Below, in pieces: positions 16,906 through 24,779 of a DNA stretch of 59,111 nucleotides (position 1 is the stretch's first letter; every line of letters starts with the position of its first letter). A model generated the notes under the pieces. That model was not told the origin of the DNA, searched no databases, and saw nothing but the letters and a program-made list of their open reading frames with translations. Source of the stretch: Planctomycetota bacterium (lineage in GTDB: Bacteria; Planctomycetota; Planctomycetia; Planctomycetales; Planctomycetaceae); the NCBI GenBank assembly GCA_003671275.1, contig QWPB01000042.1, positions 1 to 59,111 on the forward strand. The letters are read 5' to 3'. A program made the translations under genes and the position numbers.

Positions 16906-18780
16906 ATGCGTATCTGGTACAACCAACTCCACGAAAGTCAGCGGGCCGTACTCGACATCCCGGGCGATGAAGTCACGATCGGGCGCGACCGCACCAGTGA
17001 TTTGATTCTGACCAGTCCTCTGATCGCCCGGAAGCAGGCGGTGATTCGGCAGCAGGGAGCCCAGGCGTGGATTCAGAATCTCGGGATCAACAGCTGCCTC
17101 GTGGGTGATACAGAAGTCCTGGGCGGACGGGAGCACACGTTTCCAGCCCATGAGACGATACGGATCTGGCCCTACACGCTGAATCTGGAATCCACCGAAG
17201 TCACGCCACTCTCCCGGCAGGATTTGGAGGCTCACTTACGCGGACTCGTTGCGGATCTGGAGTTGCGAGTGCATCGCCGTCTGCTGGAACGGTTCGATCT
17301 CCATGAACTGGAGGCCAACCGGATTGGCGACCCGGAAGGACTGGTCCGGCTGGAGCGGCAGATTGAAGATGTTTGCCGGGAACTTCAGCTATTCAGCGAG
17401 GCGAACGAGCCGCTGCTGGAAGAGATTGTGGGATTAAACCTGCGGGACTACATCGTTCAGCAGTTGATCCTGGAAGGCGATACCGGGACGCTAAATTCGC
17501 TGTCGTTCCTGCGGAATGAATTCGATGTCCCCGCCACGCTGGTTTCGGAACGGGAATCAGAGCTGGTCAACCTGCTGCGGTTCGCCCGAGGTAAGCTGGG
17601 GCTGGATGAACTGACGGATCTGTCCGCCCGGATCACGCGGGTCGAACGTGGTTTTGTCGAGGTCTTCAATCAGCTTCGGCTGCATCTGCACAAGGAATTA
17701 CGGCGATATCTGGTCTTGCGGACGCTCAAGAAAGACCTGAAGGATACAATCCTGGGGTTCGGCCCACTGCAGGATCTGCTGCGAGCGCCGACCATCAGCG
17801 AAATCATGGTCGTTCGCGGCGATCAGATTTATGTCGAGCGTGACGGGGTGATCGAGCTGTCGGGACGGCGATTTCTGTCGGACAAAGTGACGGAAGCAAT
17901 TATCGAGCGGATCGTGGCCCAGGTCGGACGTCGGATCGACCGGTCGCAACCGCTGGTGGATGCTCGACTGCCCGATGGCAGTCGCGTGAACGCCATCATT
18001 CCTCCGCTGGCGGTACGGGGACCGTGCCTGACCATCCGGAAGTTTCCGACCGACCGGTTCACGATCAATGAGCTGATTGACAGCGGCACCACGACCGAGT
18101 CTGCCGCCATGTTCCTGCGAGCATGTGTCATCGCCCGAAAGAATATTCTGGTGAGTGGTGGAACGGGCTCCGGTAAGACCACCCTGCTGAACGTGCTGTC
18201 CTCGTTCATTCCCGCCCGCGAACGGATCGTGACCATTGAGGATGTCCAGGAACTTCAATTACGGCAGGATCACGTGGTGTCGCTGGAAACCCGCCCTCCG
18301 AACGTGGAGGGGTCGGGTGAGTACACCATCCGTGATCTCGTGAGAAATGCCCTGCGAATGCGTCCCGATCGCATTCTGGTCGGGGAATGTCGCGGCATCG
18401 AAGCCCTCGACATGCTGCAGGCGATGAACACCGGCCATGAAGGGTCGATGACCACCATCCATTCGAACAGTTCCGAAGAGACGATCAAGCGGCTGGAGGT
18501 GCTGGTACTCTCGGCAGTGGATCTGCCGGTCGTGGCAATTCACCGACAAATTGCATCGGCGATCGACATCATTGTGCAGATCACCCGGTTACCCGGCGGT
18601 CGACGGGTCATCTCCCAGATCAGTGAAGTGGCCCGGTTCGATGAGAAACGGACCTGTATCGTCATTCACGATATTTTCCGCCGCGACGATTCCGGAGAGC
18701 TACGGGCGACGGGTTACCTGCCGACGTTCATTGGTCGACTTTTAGAACAGGAACTGCTGGCCCTCGACTTCCTGCAGTAG
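16906..18780 (+). CDS. FHA domain fused to CpaF-type secretion ATPase
   Basis: Residues 10-95 form an FHA phosphothreonine-binding domain ([23 protein letters not shown] with the GR and S/H-region pattern). Residues 100-275 are helical linker. Residues 280-624 are a Tad/type II secretion ATPase of the CpaF/TadA kind: [23 protein letters not shown], Walker [11 protein letters not shown] (417-426), Walker B region ILVGECRG (490-497) and the His-box [13 protein letters not shown] (509-521). CpaF normally powers Flp pilus assembly within a tad operon, but no tad genes adjoin this one. The FHA domain suggests control by Ser/Thr phosphorylation, and a Pkn-type kinase is encoded in this window. It starts 60 bases after the DUF1552 stop. 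Confidence 0.92.
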   Translation: MRIWYNQLHESQRAVLDIPGDEVTIGRDRTSDLILTSPLIARKQAVIRQQGAQAWIQNLGINSCLVGDTEVLGGREHTFPAHETIRIWPYTLNLESTEVTPLSRQDLEAHLRGLVADLELRVHRRLLERFDLHELEANRIGDPEGLVRLERQIEDVCRELQLFSEANEPLLEEIVGLNLRDYIVQQLILEGDTGTLNSLSFLRNEFDVPATLVSERESELVNLLRFARGKLGLDELTDLSARITRVERGFVEVFNQLRLHLHKELRRYLVLRTLKKDLKDTILGFGPLQDLLRAPTISEIMVVRGDQIYVERDGVIELSGRRFLSDKVTEAIIERIVAQVGRRIDRSQPLVDARLPDGSRVNAIIPPLAVRGPCLTIRKFPTDRFTINELIDSGTTTESAAMFLRACVIARKNILVSGGTGSGKTTLLNVLSSFIPARERIVTIEDVQELQLRQDHVVSLETRPPNVEGSGEYTIRDLVRNALRMRPDRILVGECRGIEALDMLQAMNTGHEGSMTTIHSNSSEETIKRLEVLVLSAVDLPVVAIHRQIASAIDIIVQITRLPGGRRVISQISEVARFDEKRTCIVIHDIFRRDDSGELRATGYLPTFIGRLLEQELLALDFLQ

Positions 18781-18824
18781 TCCGGGATAACGGTACTGCG
18801 GGGGCCCGGTCACTCCTGGAAATC

Positions 18825-18857
18825 AAAAAAACGGGGGAGAACTTTCGTTCTCCCCCG
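18825..18857 (-). terminator. Rho-independent terminator of the YTV protein gene
   Basis: A perfect 10-bp stem (18832-18841 against 18848-18857, loop CTTTCG) is followed on the minus strand by seven T residues (A7 at 18825-18831 on the plus strand). It lies 30 bases after the minus-strand stop codon. It may also stop plus-strand transcription from the ATPase gene, though without a T-run in that direction. Confidence 0.9.
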
Positions 18858-18886
18858 CAGGCATTTCCGAATTCTCACACAGGCCA

Positions 18887-20317
18887 TTACTGGACGCAGG
18901 TGGCTCCGTTGCCAGCAGCGGTCATCGGGGCCGCACAGCCCGGATCAACAGCCAGGCATCCATTGCCGCAACCGGAACCCGCATTGCCTGCGGCACATTG
19001 GCCGGCACACGGATCGACCGGCACCTGACGGCAGACAGTCTTAGGAACGCAGCGGGTCTTGGTGACCATCACCTGACGGGGGACGCAGCGCGTCTTCGTC
19101 ACGTAATGGGTTTCACAAACCTGACGGCAGGTAGTGTACGGCACCTTGCGGGTGCAGGTCTGCTGAGTCATGGTGCAGGTGGTGTACGGCACCTTCTTGA
19201 CCCGCTGTTCGCAGGTCCAGGTGCAGGTGGTGTACGGCACCTGACGGCTGACGTTCTCACAAGTCCAGGTACAGGTGGTGTACGGCACCTGCTTGGTCCG
19301 GCATTCCCGGGTATAGGTGCAGGTGGTGTACGGCACCTGACGGCACTGGGTCTCACACGTCCACGAGCAGGTGGTGTACGGTACCTGCTTGGTGTAGGTG
19401 TACGGCACCCGGTGACAAGTGGTGTACGGCACCTGGCACTGCTTTGTCTCGGTGACGTAGCGGGTGCAGGTCACGTTACGGGTCACCGTCTTGGGAACCC
19501 AGACCTTCTTGCAGCAGACGCGGGGCGGGCACTGGACCTTTTCCGTGCGGCAGCAGCCGGGCTTGTAGACACAGCAGCAGTTCTGCTCGTCCCAGCAGAA
19601 CGAGCCGGGGGTGCTGACCACGCGATCCACGACCGGACCGGGAATGCATTCTTTGACGATCTGCCATTCCCCGCACTGAACCTGCTCACAGCGGGTTTCC
19701 GTGATCGGACGGCAAACCGTATGGCATACCGTCTTGTAGCAGGTCTGGGTTTCGGTCCGGTAACCGGTACAGCAGACATCGCGGTAGCACGTCTGATAGT
19801 GCGGCTTGCGAACCGTATAGCTGCAGGTCCGGTAGTGCGTCTGGTAGCACGGCTTGCAGACCGTGTACGTTACGTTCCGGTAGCAGGTCTGGTAGCAGGG
19901 CTTCCGGACCTGGTGGCAGACCGTGCGGTAGCAGGTCTGATGGTGCGGCACGCGAACGGTGTAGCACTCATCCCGGTAGTGCGTCTGGTAGCACGGCTTG
20001 CAGACTGTGTAACACTCATCCCGCCAGCAGGTTTCGCGAATCGTGCGATTGCACGTGACGGGAACCTTCTCGACACAAGTGTCCATCACAGTCTGGCATT
20101 CCTGGTACGTTTCCGTGCACCAGGTCGTCTCATGAACTGTTTTGTAACAGCCGCTGTTACAGGTCCGCGCCTGACAATAGTCCTGGCACGGCTGGCAGCT
20201 TTCCTGCGGGCAACTCCGGTAACGGCCAATTCCGCAGAATAGACCGGCTTCGGATTCGGCACCGCCCAGCAGCGAGAAGGCTGCAATTAGAACGGTTAAC
20301 CACGTGGCGTGTCGCAT
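18887..20317 (-). CDS. cysteine-rich YTV-repeat cell-envelope protein
   Basis: The 476-residue precursor has a signal peptide (residues 1-24) and about 65 cysteines, roughly one in seven residues. Two repeat regions are visible: the first (about 70-200) has units such as CYTVCKPCYQTHYRDE and CYTVRKPHYQTCYRDV; the second (about 300-410) has seven exact VPYTTC motifs spaced by TWTCE/RQ/KK segments, plus one VPYTYT variant. Proteins with YTV motifs are known from planctomycetes and have been linked to their cysteine-rich protein cell walls. The high cysteine content suggests disulfide cross-linking outside the cytoplasm. The start at 20317 follows AAGGGGAT at ten bases; a frame start at 20377 lacks this. 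A terminator follows. The structural role is inference. Confidence 0.9.
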   Translation of the reverse strand: MRHATWLTVLIAAFSLLGGAESEAGLFCGIGRYRSCPQESCQPCQDYCQARTCNSGCYKTVHETTWCTETYQECQTVMDTCVEKVPVTCNRTIRETCWRDECYTVCKPCYQTHYRDECYTVRVPHHQTCYRTVCHQVRKPCYQTCYRNVTYTVCKPCYQTHYRTCSYTVRKPHYQTCYRDVCCTGYRTETQTCYKTVCHTVCRPITETRCEQVQCGEWQIVKECIPGPVVDRVVSTPGSFCWDEQNCCCVYKPGCCRTEKVQCPPRVCCKKVWVPKTVTRNVTCTRYVTETKQCQVPYTTCHRVPYTYTKQVPYTTCSWTCETQCRQVPYTTCTYTRECRTKQVPYTTCTWTCENVSRQVPYTTCTWTCEQRVKKVPYTTCTMTQQTCTRKVPYTTCRQVCETHYVTKTRCVPRQVMVTKTRCVPKTVCRQVPVDPCAGQCAAGNAGSGCGNGCLAVDPGCAAPMTAAGNGATCVQ

Positions 20318-20717
20318 GGCGTAAAATCCCCTTGTGTTCACATGTCGAGTTCGGAAGTTGTCACCACGCCAGTTCACCCCCAGGGGATGGCACCGGCACA
20401 GTTTGCCTAATGGGTAGACTTCGGTCGTTAAAGTCAGCCCACCTCAGCTACTCGATCCGTTCTCGATCTCTGTGGCGAAAAAGAACCCGGCAGGTCTTCC
20501 CAGTCGTTACAGTCGCTGTAATGGGAGTCTCTGAGTCGGTAGCCAGGCCGATCTCACCGCTCTTGGGATCGGCTGTCCTCTCAGAACACCTGCAACTCGA
20601 TCCAGAGAGTACGAAGCGTGAACTCGTCATAACCGGGTGTGAACGTTATTTTCGGCAATTCACGCAACCTCTTCGCAGCCTGCCCAACCGGCAGACCTTC
20701 ACATCCGGAGCACCTCC
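20318..20717. other. 400-bp divergent intergenic region with a dyad
   Basis: This region separates the YTV gene (minus) from an isomerase-like gene (plus) and should carry both promoters. TTACAG-TCG-CTGTAA at 20507-20521 is a perfect 6-bp dyad that could be an operator. The long plus-strand frame that spans the region has no protein-like composition. CGGAG before 20718 is the ribosome binding site for the plus-strand gene. Confidence 0.5.
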
Positions 20718-21578
20718 ATGAAGTATGCCCTGTGCCACGAACTGTTTACGGACTGGAGCTGGGAACGCCAATGTGATTTCATGGCTCAAACGGGCTACAC
20801 CGGTGTGGAAGTCGCCCCGTTCATGCTGGGGACCCAGCCGTGTGAGTTGTCGGCTATCGAGCGAGCCCGTCTGCGTGAGACTGCCGCCCGGTCCGGTGTG
20901 GAAGTCATCGGTATCCACTGGATGCTGGCAAAGACAACGGGTTATTACCTGACGAGCCCTGATCGGGCCATCCGGCAGAAAACGGCGGACTACCTGAAGC
21001 AACTGGGAGATTTGTGTGCCGACCTGGGGGGAACCGTGATGGTGTTTGGGTCCCCGGCGCAGCGGAATTTGCAATCGGGTGTCACTTGGGAGCAGGCATT
21101 CGACGCGACCGTCGAGGTCTTTGCGGAGTGTGTTGATTCCTGGGGTGAACGTGGCGTGGTGCTCTGCCTGGAGCCGCTGACTCCCAAAGAAACCAACTTC
21201 ATCAACACCTGTGCCGAGGCGATGGCGGTGATTCACGCAGTGAATCACCCCTCTCTGCAATTGCACCAGGATGTGAAGGCGATGCTCGGTGGCGAGCGGA
21301 CACCCCTCCCCGACCTGATCGATCGGTTCCAACATCGCACACGACATTTTCATGTGAACGATACAAACTTGCTCGGCCCGGGAATGGGCGAGACGGACTA
21401 CCTTCCGATCTTCCAGGCTCTACACGACAGTCACTACGAGGGGTGGGTCTCGGTCGAGGTGTTCGACTACTCACCCGGGCCCGAGAAGATCGCGATCGAC
21501 AGCCTGCGGTACATGCGGAAAATCGAGTCCCGAATTGAGCAGGCAGGATGCGTTCCCCCATGTTCTCCGGTTCCTTGA
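20718..21578 (+). CDS. sugar phosphate isomerase/epimerase-like TIM barrel
   Basis: The 286-residue cytoplasmic product matches the xylose-isomerase-like TIM barrel superfamily. Landmarks are MKYALCHELF at strand 1, GYTGVEVAP at strand 2, VVLCLEPLTPKETNF (metal-binding Glu), LHQDVKAML (Asp), HFHVNDTN (His region) and YEGWVSVEVFDY (Glu) near the end. These residues fit a divalent-metal site. The substrate is not evident; such genes in planctomycetes often serve sugar or inositol breakdown. There is no signal peptide, unlike the similar protein at 51396-52313. Confidence 0.88.
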   Translation: MKYALCHELFTDWSWERQCDFMAQTGYTGVEVAPFMLGTQPCELSAIERARLRETAARSGVEVIGIHWMLAKTTGYYLTSPDRAIRQKTADYLKQLGDLCADLGGTVMVFGSPAQRNLQSGVTWEQAFDATVEVFAECVDSWGERGVVLCLEPLTPKETNFINTCAEAMAVIHAVNHPSLQLHQDVKAMLGGERTPLPDLIDRFQHRTRHFHVNDTNLLGPGMGETDYLPIFQALHDSHYEGWVSVEVFDYSPGPEKIAIDSLRYMRKIESRIEQAGCVPPCSPVP

Positions 21579-21681
21579 TTCTTTCAGATCATCGGCGACA
21601 ACGCTCCCTGGATACGGCACAATCCACCTCGGGCGACCGGTTCGCCTTGTCTTGGAGTCTGGGCACTGACGGGTTCCCTTT

Positions 21682-23352
21682 GTGTCGTTCGAATACGCTC
21701 CATTCCGGTTCTTACGCAATCTGGCTCGCAGCCGCGAGATCGCCGGGGTGTTGTTATCGCATGGGTTCGATGATCTGCTCGAACGGATTGGACTCAAGCG
21801 GTATCTGCAATGGGGCAAGCGGCTGTTCGTGAAACGCCAGCCGGGGACCGAAGGGCAGGGAACTCCCTTTCGAATTCGGCGGACACTGGAAGACCTGGGG
21901 CCGACATTCATCAAGTTTGGACAGGTCATCAGTACGCGTCCCGATCTCGTCCCCGAGGAGGTCATCAACGAGCTGGAGTTGCTGCAGGAGCGTGTCCCGC
22001 CATTTCCCGGCGAGCAGGCCCGCCAACTGGTGGAGCGTGAACTGAAGCATTCGATCACCGAGCTGTTCGCGGAGTTCGAAACGGAACCGCTCGCTGCGGG
22101 TTCGCTGGGTCAGGTCCACCGCGCGGTCAGCTTCGATGGAACGCCCCTCGTCGTCAAAGTGCGTCGACCGAACGCGGAGCGCGACGTCGAACGGGACTTG
22201 TCGCTGATGCAGGAGATTGCCGGACTGATCGAGCGAAACATTCCGGAGTCCCAGGTATTTGACCCGATCGGTCTGGTCGCGCACTTCACTCGGACGATCC
22301 GTCGCGAGGTGAACTTTCTCCGTGAAGCCCGCACGATGGAGCAATTCCGGCGGCTCTATCGGGACGACCCGGATCTGATGATCCCCCGCATCTATCCCGA
22401 GCTTTGTACACCCGCCGTGCTCACAATGGAGTTCGTCGACGGGTACCGTCCGGATGATCTGGTGCATGTCCGTGAGGCCGGTCTGTCGCCTCCCCAGCTG
22501 GCTGCCAGCGGGGCCCGGCTGTTTCTGAAACAGGTGTTCGATCTGGGGATATTTCACGGAGATCCGCACCCCGGCAACATTCGCATCTTGCGGTCAGGAA
22601 AGATCGCCCTGCTCGACTATGGGATGATCGGCTTTATCGATGACGAAAAGCGAGAGATGCTGGTCGACCTGATCGTGGCGGTTGCGAAGAGCGATGTATC
22701 GCTGGCCGTGCGTGTGGTTCAGGGGCTGGGCCAGCCATCTCGGCCCATCGATCCGGCGCTGCTGCGGATCGATATTCAGGACTTCGTTGAGACCTACTAC
22801 GGCGTGCCGCTGGCCCAACTGCGAGTGGGCCGGATGCTGGGCGATTTCGTCCAGATACTGTCGTCGCACGGTCTGCGATGTCCGGGCGATCTGATGCTGC
22901 TGATCCGAGCCACTGTCACCCTGGAAGGAGTGGGCCGGGGACTCGATCCGAGCTTCAACCTGGCCACGGAGCTGGCCCCGTTTGTCGAGACACTGGTCAA
23001 GCGACGTTACGATCCGCGGCGTATCGCCGGGAAAGTGGCGGAAGATGTCCGGGAACTCCTGCGGACCCTGCATAGCATGCCGGTCTCACTGGCCAGAACG
23101 CTGGATAAACTGAGTCGGGATGACCTGAAAATCCAGCTGGAGCATCGGTCTCTGGACCATCTGATTTCGGAATTCGATCGGTCGAGCAACCGCGTGGTCG
23201 TCGCGCTGGTGGTGGCGGCGCTGGTGGTCTCGTCGTCGCTGATTATCCGCAGTTCGGGGGCCTCTCCGTGGATCACCATTCCCGTTTTTGCGTTGTCGGG
23301 GATGCTGGGCATCTGGCTGATTTATGGAGTGCTGCGCAGCGGTCGCCTGTGA
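21682..23352 (+). CDS. UbiB/ABC1 (AarF) family atypical kinase
   Basis: The product starts with GTG and has the ABC1/UbiB plan: a KxGQ motif (KFGQ, 78-81), an Ala-rich loop variant AAGS (138-141), the ATP-binding Lys159 in VVKVRRP, EVNFLREA (a variant of ExD with Asn for Asp), the catalytic HGDPHPGN (292-299) and LDYG (311-314). Two C-terminal transmembrane helices (about 503-523 and 529-549) anchor it in the membrane. Family members support ubiquinone or other isoprenoid-lipid synthesis. No quinone genes are adjacent. It ends in a convergent gap that contains a REPIN-like element. Confidence 0.92.
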   Translation: MSFEYAPFRFLRNLARSREIAGVLLSHGFDDLLERIGLKRYLQWGKRLFVKRQPGTEGQGTPFRIRRTLEDLGPTFIKFGQVISTRPDLVPEEVINELELLQERVPPFPGEQARQLVERELKHSITELFAEFETEPLAAGSLGQVHRAVSFDGTPLVVKVRRPNAERDVERDLSLMQEIAGLIERNIPESQVFDPIGLVAHFTRTIRREVNFLREARTMEQFRRLYRDDPDLMIPRIYPELCTPAVLTMEFVDGYRPDDLVHVREAGLSPPQLAASGARLFLKQVFDLGIFHGDPHPGNIRILRSGKIALLDYGMIGFIDDEKREMLVDLIVAVAKSDVSLAVRVVQGLGQPSRPIDPALLRIDIQDFVETYYGVPLAQLRVGRMLGDFVQILSSHGLRCPGDLMLLIRATVTLEGVGRGLDPSFNLATELAPFVETLVKRRYDPRRIAGKVAEDVRELLRTLHSMPVSLARTLDKLSRDDLKIQLEHRSLDHLISEFDRSSNRVVVALVVAALVVSSSLIIRSSGASPWITIPVFALSGMLGIWLIYGVLRSGRL

Positions 23353-23453
23353 TGCCAGGGCCTCCGCACCCCTCAATCGCGCCGTGGCAATGACGCAACA
23401 CGACAGCACAGAGGACGTGAGTCTCCCGCTCGCAGGGTTTACTCCCATCGAGC

Positions 23454-23577
23454 GTGGCCCAGACATCGCTTGGGATGTCTGGGTGACGCAGGAACAAGAG
23501 GAATGGAATGGTGAGTGTCGCTCCAGTAACCTCTTGTTGCTTTGCAACCCAGACGCTCAAAGCAGCGTCTGGGCCAC
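23454..23577. repeat. REPIN-like nested inverted repeat
   Basis: Two 48-base arms (23454-23501 and 23530-23577) are inverted relative to one another, agree at 36 of 48 positions and enclose a 28-base spacer. Each arm contains its own hairpin with a 10-bp perfect stem and a 6-base loop: 23458-23483 and 23548-23573. The two stems differ at three base pairs, each compensated on the opposite strand. The layout, two REP hairpins in inverse orientation, is that of a REPIN or short MITE. It occupies the gap between two convergent genes and may also stop transcription. Confidence 0.75.
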
Positions 23578-23661
23578 CCCGTCATCGAATGCTACCCATA
23601 CGACATCGGTGCACACAAGAACTTCTTCTTGCTCTGTCCAACTAATGGCGGCTAGAACAAC

Positions 23662-24462
23662 TCAATCGGAGCAAGCAAATTCAGACTTGGATCCGTCTAA
23701 TACTGAAACTTTCAACAGCAATTGTCTGTGAGCGTGCGTTATCTCGTTTATGTCCTCTGCTGGCACTCCGATTCGAAACAGGATTTGTGGAGCTGTCACC
23801 GCAAGACACCAGCTTGCCTGGCGGATGATGTCTGCCCACGAAGTAAAATCAATGTCTTTGGCTCGAAGGAATTTGTCCCTACCTTCCCACACTTGCATGA
23901 TTTGAGTGAGTCTAGCGTGTGCAAATTCACAGCCTGTCAAGTACAAGCAATATGCGTGATCGTTGCCTGTAACGTCAATCACCATGTCTCTCAGAGTTGG
24001 CTTTCCCTTAGTCCACTCCATGTCGCGCTTCTTCGCATAGACATTGCCATTGCTCTCAATGGCTTGTATTTGCCTTTCATACCACTCTGATTGTCTTGGA
24101 TCGTGAGGCGCCAATTTCAACTTGACGTTTTCAAGCTCCATTACCTCATTGCGAAGCCATCTAAGAAATCGCACTTCTCTTTCAGGAACATCATTCGGCT
24201 TTGCAATCCAAAAGGCAGTAATCGCATTCTCGAATGCGACTCGAGCAATCGCTCCGGCTGCATGAAAGTGAAGTCCTGGTTCCGGGTTTGTCGCTACCAC
24301 GGCGAATGCCTCGATTTGACGACACGCAATGTCCATCAACAAGAATGCGTACTTGTCTGGGCTCTCTGCGCTTTCGATTGTGCCAGTAGTTACCCGTCGA
24401 AATGTTGACGCGACCTCAAAGAGTGAATCAATGCAACCAAGGAATGATTCGTTGAGCATCAT
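23662..24462 (-). CDS. low-GC orphan gene, unknown function
   Basis: The product (266 residues from the first of two adjacent ATGs, 24462 or 24459, behind AAAGGGAAC) is soluble, helical and acidic. A segment with AAGAIARVAFENAITAFWIAK resembles proteins of the DUF5677 type, but I would not insist on it. Codon use and base composition are clearly lower in GC than in the surrounding genes, and no neighbour shares its strand closely. It is bracketed by a REPIN-like element downstream and a set of palindromes upstream, which suggests recent insertion. A defence role would be speculation. Confidence 0.7.
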   Translation of the reverse strand: MMLNESFLGCIDSLFEVASTFRRVTTGTIESAESPDKYAFLLMDIACRQIEAFAVVATNPEPGLHFHAAGAIARVAFENAITAFWIAKPNDVPEREVRFLRWLRNEVMELENVKLKLAPHDPRQSEWYERQIQAIESNGNVYAKKRDMEWTKGKPTLRDMVIDVTGNDHAYCLYLTGCEFAHARLTQIMQVWEGRDKFLRAKDIDFTSWADIIRQASWCLAVTAPQILFRIGVPAEDINEITHAHRQLLLKVSVLDGSKSEFACSD

Positions 24463-24532
24463 AGTTCCCTTTTTGCGATCGGGGAGGGGCACAACATGTT
24501 ACTCTAACAACTCCAGTGCATAAGAGCTTTTC

Positions 24533-24577
24533 AGGCTCACTGGTCCCCATTGCCCAAGAGCGGCACGGCGTGAGCCT
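24533..24577. repeat. 8-bp inverted repeat upstream of the low-GC gene
   Basis: AGGCTCAC (24533-24540) is the reverse complement of GTGAGCCT (24570-24577). It is the first of three palindromes in the gap 24463-24779, which has no gene. Confidence 0.45.
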
Positions 24578-24645
24578 GCCGAGTGGTGGCCGGTCTCTGT
24601 GGCTTCGCCGGGGCGTTTAGTCTCCGTCGAACGAACTCGGCAGTC

Positions 24646-24715
24646 GAGCCGGAAGCGTGAGCGCCCGGAGCGACCCACGCTCAGCTCGATCTCCGGGCGC
24701 TCACGCTTCCGGCTC
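24646..24715. repeat. palindromic repeat with perfect 25-bp arms
   Basis: Left arm 24646-24670 and right arm 24691-24715 are exact reverse complements and enclose a 20-base spacer. The arms begin with GAGCCGGAAGCGTGAG. The same two arms, with two and one substitutions, occur inside mutS at 43193-43281, so this is a dispersed element and not a local terminator. Confidence 0.85.
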
Positions 24716-24742
24716 GTGGATGCTCACGTTCACGTCGTTTCA

Positions 24743-24761
24743 CGGGACTCGGAGAGTCCCG
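24743..24761. repeat. 8-bp hairpin before the FAD oxidoreductase stop
   Basis: CGGGACTC, a 3-base loop (GGA) and GAGTCCCG form a hairpin 18 bases beyond the minus-strand oxidoreductase stop. It may act as a terminator, but no T-run follows on the minus strand. Confidence 0.45.
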
Positions 24762-24779
24762 CGACTTTGAACCCTCAAG

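Noticed and set aside
18998-20242. 414-residue plus-strand frame antisense to the YTV gene
   Set aside because: It exists because the repeated codons of the YTV gene leave the opposite strand open. The protein is a monotonous Gly/Val/Arg/Leu/Ala repeat, and the minus-strand gene has a signal peptide, ribosome site and terminator.
20332-20721. 129-residue plus-strand frame in the gap before the isomerase gene
   Set aside because: It has no ribosome site and no domain-like sequence. The region is more likely promoter DNA for the divergent genes.
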